Shown: positions 20,925 through 32,730, counted from the first letter of the stretch. The stretch: 64,000 bases of DNA from Flaccisagitta enflata (GCA_965153355.1 OZ231127.1:92194001-92258000); one strand, 5' to 3'. The notes: generated from the letters alone by a model not told the origin. Made by a program: numbers and translations.

Positions 20925-22270
20925 GATTTCTACTGATGTTAATGGAGCTTCTATGGTCTTTGCTTCATTCTTATTCTGAGTATCATGCGTAAAACTGCGG
21001 GCGATCAGGGCTCTGTTCAAACTTTAATAACTTATCTAGGATTTTGTATCAAAATCTTTCTATTAATGATAACATTAGGCTCTTATTTTTTGATTTAACT
21101 AACTTGAAGTATCTACAAAAAGTTTAAAATAGTTTCACACTAGTGACATTTCATCGATTGATGAACATAACTTGGATTGCCCGCGTTTTGACCGTAGTGT
21201 TCCAATCAAACAAAGTAAGAGCATTAAAGACAGAAAGACGTTTAGTTAGAATTTACAACATGTTGATTAATAAACTGAAAAAAAACGACTGAACCTTTTG
21301 TTTTGTGTTTCTCTTTATTATCTACAGTACGATGGGATCAAAGACGACCTAGACTGGAGGATAGATTTTAAGTATCTTAATTTCATTTGTATCATAAAAT
21401 ATTTGAGATTTAAGCCAATTAAGTATTGCTGTATTGAATGAATATATTTGGCACCGTGGCAGTTGATGAAGCATAAATGATTTTGAGATTTCTTTTTTTC
21501 TGAGTAAGTATACGTGTAACTTAGCCCTAGACATGATCTCAGTCATGACACACGCATGGGAGAGTCAGTATATCAAAAATAGTCAAAATTGACATAGCAC
21601 GCTATAGCCCCAAGAAGGACCCTGTGTATCATGTTCGTGGGTTGAAACGCTTCAAATACCTTTGACTCATCATCATGTATGATACCAAGGTCAACCACGG
21701 ACACATGGCGTTGCTGGGTCCAATTCCCTGTTTTCCACTTTAAACAATTTCGACGCAGTTCGACGCACCGACCCAACAAAACCGATATCATTTTTCAGTT
21801 GCTTCAAGGCATTAGTTTGTTGCCACGAATGGCGATCGGTGGCGGTTTTGAAAAACACGCGTTTTTCACTTTCTAAAATTCACTTTGCTTTGAAATTGGT
21901 GCGAGTGAAAACTTATAAAGGCGGTAAAGCCTTCATCCTATAACTCAATTGAATTAAAATCCAGATTACAGCGTCGCTCTCACTATTGGAAGTACAGACT
22001 GACATGAACAAGCAAGGATATGCTTTGACCATTCAGCTGTTATGCTCAAAATGTTTGCATTTTTAGCTCTATATGTTTATAACTCATTCTTTATTCTTGG
22101 ATAACTCTTTTATAACTCATTCTTTATTCTTCTATAAGTCGGAATAAGCAACAAAGTCGGATCAACAGACTGATGAGCGAACCGATGAATGAGGCATCAA
22201 AAACAAAAAATGGAATAAACAAATGCATGAAAAAAATGGGTGAAAGGTATAGAAAGAAACAGAAACGACG

Positions 22271-22690
22271 AACAAGGCCATGTACACTCTTACCAGTCGC
22301 GGACGGGTGGGCAGGGACAGTATAGAAACAAATCAGTCGCATTTCAAAAAAAGTTACGGACCAACGGACCAACCGATGGACCAAGGGACCGACGAGGGGC
22401 GTGTTTCTGGTGATGACAAGAATCGCGTTTGTTCCCGTGAAACACGATTACAGCGTGAACACAGATTCATGGATTTCAACCGTCTGATGAGGGAGTGAGC
22501 GGAGTGAGTGAGCGAGCCCATGAATGGAGCGAGCAAGCAAAGCAAGCAGACACTGTGGAGCAAGTGAGCGTAGTGAGCGGTGCGAGCAAACAAACGTAGC
22601 GAGCAACCGAGTGGCCCTTTCAAAACGCGATTGTCACGACTAGAAACAGGCCCACGGCAAGTTCTAGAGTCCCGTGTCCTCCACGGAAAG
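22271..22690 (+). mobile_element. GTCGCG element interrupted by a nested MITE
   Basis: AACAAGGCCATGTACACTC to GACCGACGA (22271-22395) is the 5' part. The 3' part ACGGCAAGTTCTAGAGTC and CCGTGTCC resumes at 22654, directly after the MITE at 22396-22653. Compared with intact copies (GACACGGCAAGGTGTAGAG), no other sequence is missing. Confidence 0.75.
22396..22653. mobile_element. Family B MITE nested in a GTCGCG element
   Basis: GGGGCGTGTTTCTGGTG at the left, CACGACTAGAAACAGGCCC at the right, with the GAGGGAGTGAGCGGAG core. Younger than the element it interrupts. Confidence 0.8.
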
Positions 22691-22802
22691 AAAGATATGA
22701 ATGACAGATCGACGGATGGACCGACTCTCACACAACCAAACACGCAAGCCCACACACGCATGGGCACAAAAACACACACACCCACACACGCACGGGCGCA
22801 CC

Positions 22803-22876
<74 letters not shown>
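22803..22876. repeat. (CA)n microsatellite
   Basis: About 74 bp of CA dinucleotide preceded by CACACGCACGGGCGC imperfect repeats. Confidence 0.95.
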
Positions 22877-22878
<2 letters not shown>

Positions 22879-23222
22879 TTCTCGCGAGTGTCCATTTCCA
22901 GGGCGATTTTGGGGTGCACCTTATTCACCATAAGATCAATAAAACCGTTAGCATATTGTACTTAATATTGAATCGAAATACTTTTATGTTCTACAAAACC
23001 AAACCTGTGATTTTATTTTAAAAAACATATTTTTAGATTGTAAAAAGAAAGAAATGATATGTGAAATTCCAAGGTGATTTTGATTTCAGGATGAAAGAAG
23101 ACATTTTTGCTTCAGAAATTGTACCGTGAACGTTTTCACAAAAAACAATACATGTGAATTCAATATCTGGAGGTGGGTGGGATGCAGGACAACATCCCCC
23201 TGACAGGACAGAGCAATGGGCT

Positions 23223-24147
23223 CAGGTGGTCGAGGTGGCCTGGGTGAAATATGCTTCGTCAATGCTCGATAACTACCACTGTGTAGCTGATTTGGGTGGT
23301 TTTAGGTGGTCGAGGTGGCCTGGGTGAAATATGCTTCGTCGTTCGATAACTACCACTGTAGCTGATTTGGGTGGTTTTAGGTGGTCGAGGTGGCCTGGGT
23401 GAAATATGCTGTCAATGCTCGATAACTACCACTGTGTAGCTGATTTGGGTGGTTTTAGGTGGTCGAGGTGGCCTGGGTGAAATATGCTTCGAATGCTCGA
23501 TAACTACCACTGTGTAGCTGATTTGGGTGGTTTTAGGTGGCCGAGGTGGCCTGAAATATGTCATTAATGCTCGATAACTACCACTGTGTAGCTGATTTGG
23601 GTGGTTTTAGGTGGTCGAGGCCTGGGTGAAATATGCTTCGTCAATGCTCGATAACTACCACTGTGTAGCTGATTTGGGTGGTTTTAGGTGGTCGAGGTGG
23701 CCTGGTGAAATATGCTTCGCCAATGCTCGATAACTACCACTGTGTAGCTGATTTGGGTGGTTTTAGGTGGTCGAGGTGGCCTGGGTGAAATATGCTTCGT
23801 CAATGCTCGATAACTACCACTGTGTAGCTGATTTGGGTGGTTTTAGGTGGTCGAGGTGGCCTGGGTGAAATATGCTTCGTCAATGCTCGATAACTACCAC
23901 TGTGTAGCTGATTTGGGTGGTTTTAGGTGGTCGAGGTGGCCTGGGTGAAATATGCTTCGTCAATGCTCGATAACTACCACTGTGTAGCTGATTTGGGTGG
24001 TTTTAGGTGGTCGAGGTGGCCTGGGTGAAATATGCTTCGTCAATGCTCGATAACTACCACTGTGTAGCTGATTTGGGTGGTTTTAGGTGGTCGAGGTGGC
24101 CTGGGTGAAATATGCTTCGTCAATGCTCGATAACTACCACTGTGTTT
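23223..24147. repeat. Satellite array, 80-bp unit, ~12 copies
   Basis: The segment TCGATAACTACCACTGTG recurs at 23264, 23342, 23417, 23497, 23571, 23648, 23727, 23807, 23887, 23967, 24047 and 24127. The last five spacings are exactly 80 bp and those units look identical; the left-hand units carry small deletions (2-8 bp) at different places. This gradient suggests recent homogenisation at the right-hand side. Confidence 0.92.
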
Positions 24148-24165
24148 GGGTTTCTCAAACCTCTC

Positions 24166-25090
24166 CTTGCAACGTGACCTCATCAAGACTCCATTTTTCA
24201 AAATTCTAACCTATCTCATTAACACTGTGCTTTCAATCAAAATCTGAGTGAAAAATCTTATAACAGTGAGTTTCTCCGCATTGTTGTGTAGGGTTGGGGT
24301 GTGATAACATGTAACTAGCCAAAATAAAATCATTCACCGAGCGTTTTTTTAGTAATCTTCAAAATTGAAAAAAATCAGACCCATTTTCAATGAATATTCT
24401 ATTGAGTTGTATTGACCTATTTTTTGACTTCATATTGTTAATCTATGCAAAATTCCCTTTCATTTGATAGGTCACACTATATGGTTTAATTTCAAAATAA
24501 AATTTCCATTTTTTAGGCCACCGTTACTTTTTTGTAACGGTGACTCAAAAATTGAAAATTTTAATTCTTTGCAAAAGTATAGAGTGCGACCTATCAAATG
24601 AAAGGGAATTTTGCATAGATTAACAATATGGAGTCAAAAACTAGGTCAATACAACTCAGTAGAATCTTTATTGAAAATGGGTCTAATTTTTTTCCATTTT
24701 GAAGATTACTCAAAAAGCGCTTGGTGAATGATTTTGTTTAGGCTAGTTACATGTTATCACACCCCAACAGTTCACAAAAATGTGGAGAAACCCACTGTTA
24801 TACGATTTTTCACTCAGATTTTGATTGAAAGCACAGTGTTAAATTAGGTGAAAAATCTTATTTAGTTCTAATAGCCTAATTGGTCTATTTTTTTAGGTTT
24901 ATGGCCATTTTAGATTATACTAAAAAATTAATTTGCATAACTTTTTTTTATTAAAATAGCCGTAAAACCTGTAAAATAACCCAATTAAGCGGATTTTTGT
25001 TTTTCAAAATTATCAAAAAATTTTTGTGTAAAGTAATAAAATAGATTATATTTTTGAAAAATGAAGCCTTGATGAGGTCAAGTCTTGAGT
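24166..25090. mobile_element. Palindromic element (family D), inner part of the large palindrome
   Basis: AACACTGTGCTTTCAATCAA at 24221 mirrors TTGATTGAAAGCACAGTGTT ending at 24840. Arms contain GAGCGTTTTTTTAG/AAAAAGCGCTTGG and GATAGGTCACACTATATGG; the centre is GGCCACCGTTAC against GTAACGGTGAC. About 200 bp (24845-25050) interrupts the right arm. Confidence 0.8.
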
Positions 25091-25589
25091 TAAAGTTTGA
25101 AAATTACAAATATATTCACTAGATAAAACAACCTTAAATTGGCTTAGATCTCAAATATTCTATAATATAAATGAAATGAAAATACTTTAAATCTATCCTC
25201 CAGTCTTGGTCGTTTTTGCTCCCATTGTACTGTATTCAATGCAGAATATCTGCAGTGGGGTGAGAGGCCAATATACGCGCCCAAGAGAGAGGTAGTGTAA
25301 TGGGGTTGACACAGCAGCTCATAATCTGTCCTGTTTATTGCTGCAGTAGGTAAGAAATTGTGTCAAATTCAGTTAGCTAGTTGCCGTTCAATCTGAATCA
25401 GAGAACGGTATGAGCATTTTTGCTCTACGGCCTTTTTTTTGTCCGCGACGGAATACCATTCCGACGCGGACTATAATTCGAGACGGGTGGGTGTCGTCGT
25501 CGTCGTTGTTGTCGTCGTCGTTGTCCACACTTTTAAAAATGGGCTAACTTTTGAACGCCTTGACCGATTTGCTTCATATTTGGAGGGAA

Positions 25590-26270
25590 GTTGTACTAGG
25601 GTAAGCCGCTTTACATCCTATGCGTATGTTATGATCCGACCCACCCTACCGGCCCAACCAGCCTACCAGCCTGAAAGTGAAAAATGTGCATAACTTTGGC
25701 ATTTTTCAACCGATTTGGTCGAAAATTGGTATGTAGTCTCTAAATGGAAGGACTCAACATATGTATTTGATTTGTACAGATTTTAGCATGTTAACCGGCC
25801 AAACCGGCCTACCACCCAACCAGCCTACCAGCCTAAAAGTGAAAAACGTGCATAACTTCGTCATTTTTCAACCAATTTGGTTGAAACTCGGTATGTAGTC
25901 TTTAAATGAAAGAACTCAACATATGTATTTGAATTGTAAAGGTTTTAGCATGCTAACCGGCCAAACCAGCCTACCACCCAACTAGCCTACCAGCCTAAAA
26001 GTTAACAACTTGCATAACTTCGGCATTTTTCAACCAATTTGGTTGAAACTTGGTATGTAGTCACTAAATGGAAGGACTCAACATATGTATTTGAATTGTA
26101 AAGATTTTAGCATGCTAACCAGCCAAACCACCCTACCAGCCTAAAAGTGAAAAACGTGCATAACTTCGGCATTTTTAAACAAATTTGGTTGAAACTTGGT
26201 ATGTAGTCCCTAAATGGAAGGACTCAACATATGAATTTGATTTATAAAGATTTTAGCATGCTAACTGGTC
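25590..26270. repeat. Tandem repeat, ~161 bp x 4
   Basis: CTCAACATATGTATTTGA recurs at about 25755, 25917, 26078 and, changed to CATATGAATTTGA, 26225. Units also share CCAGCCTACCAGCCTAAAAG and TGCATAACTTCGGCATTTTT. A diverged single unit lies at about 27780-28100. Confidence 0.85.
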
Positions 26271-26279
26271 AATGCCATT

Positions 26280-27235
26280 CAACACTGCCGTTTGACTATG
26301 TCATTTGACAATGTCGTATGACAATGTCGTTTGACGACGGCGTTTGGCAATGGCGTTTGGCAACGGCGTTTGGCATGGGCGATTGGCAACGCCGTTATAC
26401 AACGCCGTTTTAAAACACCGTTTTAAAACACCGTTTTATAACGCCATTTTACAACGCCGTTTTATAACGCCATTTTACAACGCCATTTTACAACGCCGTT
26501 TTACAACGCCGTTTTACAACGCCGTTTTACAACGCCGTTTTACAACGCCGTTTTACAACGCCGTTTTACAACGCCGCTTTCAACGCCATACAACGCTCGC
26601 TTACAACGCCGCTTTATTACAACGCCGTTTACAACGCCGTTTACAACGCCGTTTACAACGCCGTTTTACAACGCCGTTTTACAACGCCGTTTTACAACGC
26701 CGTTTTACAACGCCGTTTTACAACGCCGTTTTCCAACGCCGTTTTCCAACGCCGTTTTCCAACGCCGTTTTCCAACGCCGTTTTCCAACGCCGTTTTCCA
26801 ACGCCGTTTTCCAACGCCGTTTTACAACGCCGTTTTACAACGCCGTAATACAACGCCGTAATACAACGCCGTAATACAACGCCGTAATACAACGCCGTAA
26901 TACAACGCCGTAATACAACGCCGTATGACAACGCCGTATGACAACGCCGTATGACAACGCCGTATGACAACGCCGTATGACAACGCCGTATGACAACGCC
27001 GTAATGACAACGCCGTATGACAACGCCGTTTGCGACAACGCCGTATGACAACGCCGCATGACAACGCCGCGATAATGCTGCATGACAACGCCGATGACAC
27101 CGCCGCATGACAACGCTGCATGACGACAACGCCTGCATGACACGTGCTGGACTACGCTGACTACGCCGTTTGACTACGCCGTTTGACTACGCCGTTTGAC
27201 TACGCCGTTTGACTACGCCGTTTGACTACGCTGAT
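26280..27235. repeat. 13-bp minisatellite with variant blocks
   Basis: Unit ACAACGCCG plus four variable bases. The variable end changes in blocks along the array: TTTT (to ~26720), TTTTCC type (~26725-26820), TAAT (~26840-26925), TATG (~26925-27060), degenerate (~27060-27140), then CTACGCCGTTTGA units to 27235. Open frames on both strands follow from the unit's composition. Confidence 0.9.
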
Positions 27236-27252
27236 TGACCCCAGTCGCGGAC

Positions 27253-28425
27253 CCATACTCTTTCAAGATTTTTTTTGTTTTTCCTCGGACCGGGGAGGTC
27301 CGCCATAAAAAAACCGAGATGGATATTTATTTTTTTAAACCCCATTTATCGAAAAGATTAAGCGTTTTTTTTTCTTGCAATTCGATGGACAACAACTTGA
27401 AGGACATTTTCCTCCATTTTCATGTTATTGGGTTGATCCTATGCAGAGAAATGGTTTTTTTCTTGGAGCGTATCAATTTGCGCACACCCCCAAACTTGAT
27501 CCTAACGCATACCTAACGCTTTAAATATGCCACTATGGTGTGAAAATGAAACAATTCACATAAAATCTGACTACACCATGTGAAAGAGCGTGAAATTTTG
27601 ATTCTCCTTTGATAATTTGAAACCTTAACTCTCAGGCATTTTGTCACAATGAAATTTTACATTTTGTTGGTCCTGAAGTGTGAACAGAATTGATACGCTC
27701 ATCGACGGCTCATCGTAGTTAATTCTTTGTTTCCACACAGCGCTTCTCACACAAATGCGCAATGCTTTTGTGTCTTAATTTGGTAAAATTTCTTAAAATT
27801 AAAATTGGCATATCTCAGGAACTGTTCAAGCTAACCCATTGAAATTTTGCATGGTTGATACCTAGACCGAAAGGGTCCGTTGCCTAGATTCTGATGCGAC
27901 CTAAAAAATGTTATGCAGTCCAACCAGACCAACCAGCCTACCAGATAAAAAAATTTAAAAATGGCATGACTTCCATAATAATTGTCCGATCTGGTTGAAA
28001 TTTTGCATGAAGCTTCCTTTAAAGGTTCCTCATCACTGCCTTGAATAAGCGCTTGGGTAAAAAAATTTTTCTCCAACAGCCCACCCAGCCAGAAATGGTA
28101 CTTATAGAGATTTTATTAAAAAAATAAAAAATTCAAAATTTCTTAGCAACATATGATCACACATGATTCCTTGAACGTTATTAATAAGAATTTTACTGTC
28201 ATATTGATTTCTTTATTGTATTTAGCTAAATTCTTTAGTAATAAAACTGCCTATAATACCTTTTTAAGCCTAATTTGCATGAAAAATGAGCGTACTTAAA
28301 AAAATCCAAGTATGGATCCATGTTTAATAATAGCTAGGCTACATAATAATGTATGATTTTCTTCAATTTTCCAACATGTAAAATTGATGAATTCCACCCG
28401 TCCTCAGTTGGCTTAGCATGACACC
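27253..28425. other. No gene; AT-rich, one decayed 161-bp-type unit
   Basis: Apart from the CCAGCCTACCAG-containing block near 27920 nothing is recognised. Frames are short and low-complexity. Confidence 0.5.
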
Positions 28426-28429
28426 AGCC

Positions 28430-28545
28430 AGAAGGAGAAAATTCCCCATAGGTGCTAAAGCATAGGTCATCGACCCCTTTTGCGCAACCTACCTAGGCAG
28501 GGAACGGGTACCGCTGACCATCTAATGCTTTTGCGACTATTCGCT
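28430..28545. mobile_element. Family C element, minimal copy without array
   Basis: GAAAATTCCCCATAGGTG, AAGCATAGGTCATCGACCCC, then GGCAGGGAACGGGTACCG and TAATGCTTTTGCGACTATT: both terminal modules directly joined, with no minisatellite between. It shows what the unit looks like without expansion. Confidence 0.7.
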
Positions 28546-29399
28546 TTGCCTGAATGGAATTACCGTGTTTTTTCCATTTATCGCCCCCCTCCAATTAACC
28601 CCCCCCCTATTTGGTCTTCCTGGAACAATGATTTGAGAGAAGATGAAGAAGCAAATAATGGAAAAATGTTGCTTATTTCAGTGTTTTTTTTAAGGTTTGA
28701 ATAAAAAAACAAGTAAAAAATGTTTTTGATACATTTAATCTTGCATTTCTAATATTCTAAGTAGCAATTATTGTAAATAACATATCATAATAGAATGCTC
28801 ACAGTTTGAAAGGGGCCGTCAATTGAAGGGTTAAATGACAACATATTTTTTCAATTTCAAAAGCGCCCGGGGCGCTAATTAGGGAAAATACGGTAGATGG
28901 AAATTGATAATTTAGCAAAACAGAGAATAACTCGATGACACCTCACCCCCCTCTGGATAGCCCCCCAAAGAAAAACCAAAAAACTGTTTCTGGAGACCCC
29001 AAGAACTATCATCTAGGATGTCTTGGCTACCAAAAAGAACATCAGACTAAATCATTTGAAAGCAAAATTTTGAAAAAAGGTTTTTTTTTTTCGCAAAAAT
29101 CAAGCATTTTCTAGCATATTTTGCACTTTTTCTGTTCATATAGCTTCCAAAACTTTAGAAAATACCTGAAAAGTGTAGGTATAAAACCCCTGACATAATT
29201 AGGCAAACTGAGAACATATGCCATAAAGAGTGAAATATTGGCCCCAGCTCTACTAGATTTGACATAGATATAGCAAAAATATCATACTTTGACTTGATAG
29301 AGCAACATAGAGGATTTATTTAACGGTAGAAGGGTGAGAAAGTAATCAGTCAGAAATGGCAAATCGGATTTTAACTTTTTTTCCCACAATATTTTTACA
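28546..29399. other. No gene seen
   Basis: AT-rich with a GGGCGCTAATTAGGGAAAATACGG-like segment near 28870 that recurs near 59040-59080 (GGCGCTAATTAGAGG, GAAATACGG). Confidence 0.45.
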
Positions 29400-29692
29400 T
29401 GAAGATGAATGAATTGAATGAATGAATTGAATGAATTATGAATGAATGAATGAATGAATGAATGAATTATAATTTCGATGTAAAAGCAGCATACAATAAT
29501 CATGGTAATCACATTGTAAGGCTTAGTCGAGGATAGCCTGAAAAAGTCGTAAACTTATTTCCATCAGGGTCCCTTAGACGTCAACAATGATAATTAAACT
29601 TGATTCGTAGTAAAAAATAATGCAACAAGGAATAAGACTAAAACATAGCACAAAACTTAAAGCATAAGAATCGGACCATTTTGAAAAAAAAT
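29400..29692 (-). mobile_element. 3' UTR and tetranucleotide tail of the CR1/L2-like LINE
   Basis: Downstream of the LINE stop codon on the - strand is about 220 bp of non-coding sequence ending in (ATTC)n (29401-29470 on the + strand reads GAATGAATGAATG). A short tandem 3' tail instead of poly(A) is typical of CR1/L2-group retrotransposons. Confidence 0.65.
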
Positions 29693-30240
29693 TCAGTACT
29701 GTAAGAGAATATGGTCCTTCAGTTGTCTCTTAAAGACAGACTCTGATTTGATCGTTCGTAACTGTAAAGGTAAACTGTTCCATGCTTGGATCGCCGCGTA
29801 TGAAAAGCTAGTTAAGGTACCATCGCACTTGGAAATAGAGAAACCATCCGAAGTACTTCCGCGTGTTCTCTGAGAGTGAGCATCCGAAATGAGAACAAAT
29901 TCATCAAGGAGATAAGAGGGGGCGGTTCTATTTTTTATTTTAAAAACATGGCCAAGTTTGAAATATTTCACTCTATCCGGGATTGAAAACCACGAAAGCC
30001 GTTTTAATTCAGGTAAACCAACGTGTGCCATGTTATCTAATTTTAAAACAAAAAGAACCATCTTCCGTTGTAGAACATCCAATTTACACTTGATACCTTG
30101 AGTTACACTACTATACCAAGAGGTTAAGTAGTAGTCGATGTAAGGCTGCACTAGGGCTGAACAAAGAATTTTACGGGTACCAAAATCCATCAAATGAGAG
30201 TTTCTGTACAAAAAAGAGATAAATGCCAAGATATTTGACA
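29693..30240 (-). pseudogene. CR1/L2-like LINE, region after the reverse transcriptase (connection/thumb)
   Basis: The - strand encodes YRNSHLMDFGTRKILCSALV, QPYIDYYLTSWYS, then LPELKRLSWFSIPDRVKYFK and a C-terminal AIQAWNSLPLQLR segment ending LLQY. This order is standard for the region that follows reverse transcriptase in CR1/L2/Jockey-like LINEs. It is out of frame with the reverse transcriptase part: near 30215 the YLGIY motif runs straight into this segment, so about 50 residues of the usual spacer are missing and the frame changes. Hence an inactive element. Confidence 0.85.
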
Positions 30241-31160
30241 TTAGAAACCTCTTTAACAGGCGCGCCCTCACATGTGACTTCAAACCCATTTACCCGCTTG
30301 ATTCGTTTTGCCGACCCATAAAGTATAGCCTCAGTCTTTCCGACATGGAGGGAAAGCCTGTTATCAATCAGCCAATGTTTACAATTAGTCAATTGAGCAC
30401 TAAGATGATCCGAGATATGAAAAGGGTCCCTGTGAGAGTAGACAAGAGCTGAATCATCAGCGTAAAGAGACAGACCACAATCAATGCTTACATTTAAATC
30501 ATTAATGTATAGAAGAAACAATAGTGGACCAAGAATGGAACCCTGAGGAACCCCACATGTTACAAACATAAGATCCAACCGCTTCCCGTTTACCTCGACA
30601 CATTGCTCTCTATTAGAAAGGTAAGATCGAAACCAGGAACAAGAATCGGGTTTGACACCAATAGCCTCCAATTTAGACAACAATATCTCATGATTAACCG
30701 TGTCAAATGCTTTTTTTAAGTCAATTAAAACCATTCCGACATAATTGCCTTTTTTAATTTCCTTTTTAACATAATCGGTAAGGCTAATCAAACATGTATC
30801 TGTAGAGTATCGACTGCGAAATCCAGACTGATTTTTAAACAAAACATTCTTTTTTTCTAGGTATTCAGATAACTGACCATGCACCGCACGTTCTAGAATC
30901 TTTGATAGGACATTTAACACACTTACTGGCCTGTAATTGCCGGGGTCCAACTTACTTCCCTTTTTATAAATGGGCACAACTTTTGCCTGCTTAAAAGAGT
31001 GGGGAACAGTTTCCGTGAGGATAGATACATTTACAATATGAACCAGAGGGTCAACAATAGCGTCTGCACTATCACGCAAAAATCTAGAGGATAGACCATC
31101 AATACCAGTTGCCTTACTTGGATTTAGACCACGTAACTGTTTCAAGACAAAACCACGGGA
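30215..31160 (-). pseudogene. CR1/L2-like LINE, reverse transcriptase domain (broken)
   Basis: Reverse transcriptase of a non-LTR retrotransposon, which copies element RNA into the genome by target-primed reverse transcription. Visible motifs in order: LRGLNPSKATGIDGL, VVPIYKKGSKLDPGNYRPVS, LSKILERAV, NQSGFRSRYST, IDLKKAFDTVNHEILLSKL, GVPQGSILGPLLFLLYINDL, the catalytic SLYADDSAL (YADD) and LGKTEAILYG-type motif HVGKTEAILYGS, then VKYLGIY. The domain opens in a different frame from the endonuclease part just upstream (frame change near 31145-31160) and is cut short at YLGIY. The catalytic aspartates are intact, so decay is recent to moderate. Confidence 0.92.
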
Positions 31161-32730
31161 AATCCAGAAAAACGAGAATAAAACCTTTTAAAAGTAGGGG
31201 AAGAGACATCAAATAAACCAGGGGGGCGAGGGAGCTTGTTGACTAGATCAGCTGCAATAGAAGAAAAAAATCGATTAAACGCACTGGCAACTTCAAAAGG
31301 ATCAAATATTTTTGAGCCATTCTGTTCCAAAACAACAGACAAAACATTACAGTTATTTTTGTAACCGAGAGATTTCAATTGACTCCACAGTTTTTTGCTA
31401 TCACCTCTATTTTGCTCTATCTTGGTCTTAAAAAACATCTGTTTCGCCATTTTGATATCTCTCTGCACACTGTTACGTACCTTACAAAATTCAGAGTATA
31501 AAGCCGAGTTGCTTCGGTTTTTTTTATACTTGGAAAACAAAGAGTCTCTCAATTTAATGCCCGCCAAAATATGCGAGTTCATCCATGGACTAGATCTATG
31601 TTTCACTCTAACACTTACTACCGGAGCAACACAGTCAAGGGCAAGATTGAAAAGCCAAATAAATTCCCACAAGCAGAAATCCACATCAGTGGAACCAAGT
31701 AAAGGAGACCAATCAATTTTCTTTAGCTCGTGAACAAGTTTGAAAGGAGTGTAACAACGCATTGATCTAAAATTCTTGATATTTGAAACATTAGGCAACG
31801 ACCCTTCCATTCCCCTAGAGCAGTAAACAACAAAATGATCGCTAAAACCAGTAGCAATAACACCACATGATTTCAACCTATCCTTCATGCTAACAATTAC
31901 ATGATCTAAAATACTAGAAGTTGAAGGGGTAATTCTTGTAGGCTCAGATACAACTTGAGAACAGCCGGAAAAATTCAAGAGGTCAAAATAGGACTTGCAC
32001 AAACTAGTTGAAGGATTACTAAAATCAATATTTAGGTCACCTAGTATATACAGTTCGGTTCCAGGGTCGATGCGGGCGAGCGCTTGTTCCAGTTTGGGTA
32101 GAAAGTTATTGTCCGAGGGTGGGCGGTAGCATGAGCACACCAGAATGCCCTTCGTCCTTGGAAGTAGAAGTTCTACCCATGTGGCTTCCAGGCCAACCTC
32201 AGATGGATCGGGACGTGGGTTGTAGGCGAAGTCGTTGTGGATGAACAATGCGACGCCGCCACCGTGTCGATTTCGATCTTGTCGTACCACTGAAAAGCCA
32301 GGAACCGGGATTTCGCCATCGCTGACCGTGTTGTCGAGCCATGTCTCGGTGACCGCAAGGACTGACGCTTTCGTCTTCGAGAGAAGATGCTGAACCTCGG
32401 AGATTTTGGGAATCAAGGAACGGACGTTGGCGTGTAAGAAGTGTAATCCTTTAGAGTTAAGAATCTCAGGAATAAAAACAGAAGAAACTCCATTAGTGAC
32501 CTGTGAGGCGGGTGCTGCCCCTGCACCCGCTATATCCTCTCCATCGGTGGTGGCGTTGGTGAAGAACGGAAGTGACGCCCAGCCACAGAGGTCGCACGTG
32601 AAGTCGATTTCGCCTCCATCCTTGACGCATTGATCGTACTGTTGGAGCGAAACGCGTGACGTACACCGCACGTGAGTCCGCCTCTTGCAAGTGTCGCATG
32701 TTGGCACATATTTACAGCTGTTTTTCGAGA
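31142..32730 (-). pseudogene. CR1/L2-like LINE, zinc-finger plus AP endonuclease domain (5'-truncated)
   Basis: The - strand frame begins without a clear start; KNSCKYVPTCDTCKRRTHVRC and later FTCDLC form a PHD-like zinc finger, followed by an APE-type endonuclease: LHFLHANVRSL, VLAVTETWLD, VVRQDRNRHGGGVALFI, VCSCYRPPS, LYILGDLNIDF and the terminal SILDHVIV and GFSDHFVVY motifs. The endonuclease nicks target DNA. After it comes a linker with HRSSPWMNS and a K/R-rich segment leading to reverse transcriptase. The PHD plus APE arrangement is known from CR1-group LINEs. The frame ends with a stop at 31142 instead of continuing into the polymerase. Confidence 0.9.

Larger units (their letters stand above)
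21329..25235. mobile_element. Large broken palindrome (~3.9 kb)
   Basis: Outer arms 21329-21450 and 25110-25235 mirror each other (GACTGGAGGATAGATTT on both, in opposite senses, and AAATATTTGAGATTTAAGCC). Middle arms 24166-24210 and 25050-25090 share GACCTCATCAAG. The inner palindrome is 24221-24845. The left arm is split by about 2.7 kb of inserted DNA (21452-24163) that contains a GTCGCG element, a MITE, (CA)n and an 80-bp satellite. Confidence 0.65.
25441..27252. mobile_element. Second giant expanded element bounded by GTCCGCGAC inverted repeats
   Basis: Left end GTCCGCGACGGAAT pairs with the adjacent ATTCCGACGCGGAC (a hairpin at 25441-25470), and the right end is CAGTCGCGGAC at 27242-27252. 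Between them: (GTCGTT)n (25486-25525), four ~161-bp tandem units (25590-26270) and a 13-bp minisatellite (26280-27235). The boundary motifs equal the family A hairpin, but the AACAAGGCC end is missing, so membership is inferred. Confidence 0.5.

Noticed and set aside
21328-21362. Exon-like segment after TATCTACAG (YDGIKDDLDWRID)
   Set aside because: The same sequence appears inverted at 25195-25235 as a palindrome arm, so it is repeat-derived.
23223-24147. CRISPR-like regular spacing of repeats
   Set aside because: Units are contiguous 80-bp satellite copies with no unique spacers, and the DNA is eukaryotic.
26344-27143. Overlapping frames of 100-176 residues on both strands
   Set aside because: Produced by the 13-bp unit, which lacks stops in several frames.
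29282-29512. Small - strand frame with IHSFIHSFIH
   Set aside because: It covers the (ATTC)n tail of the LINE.
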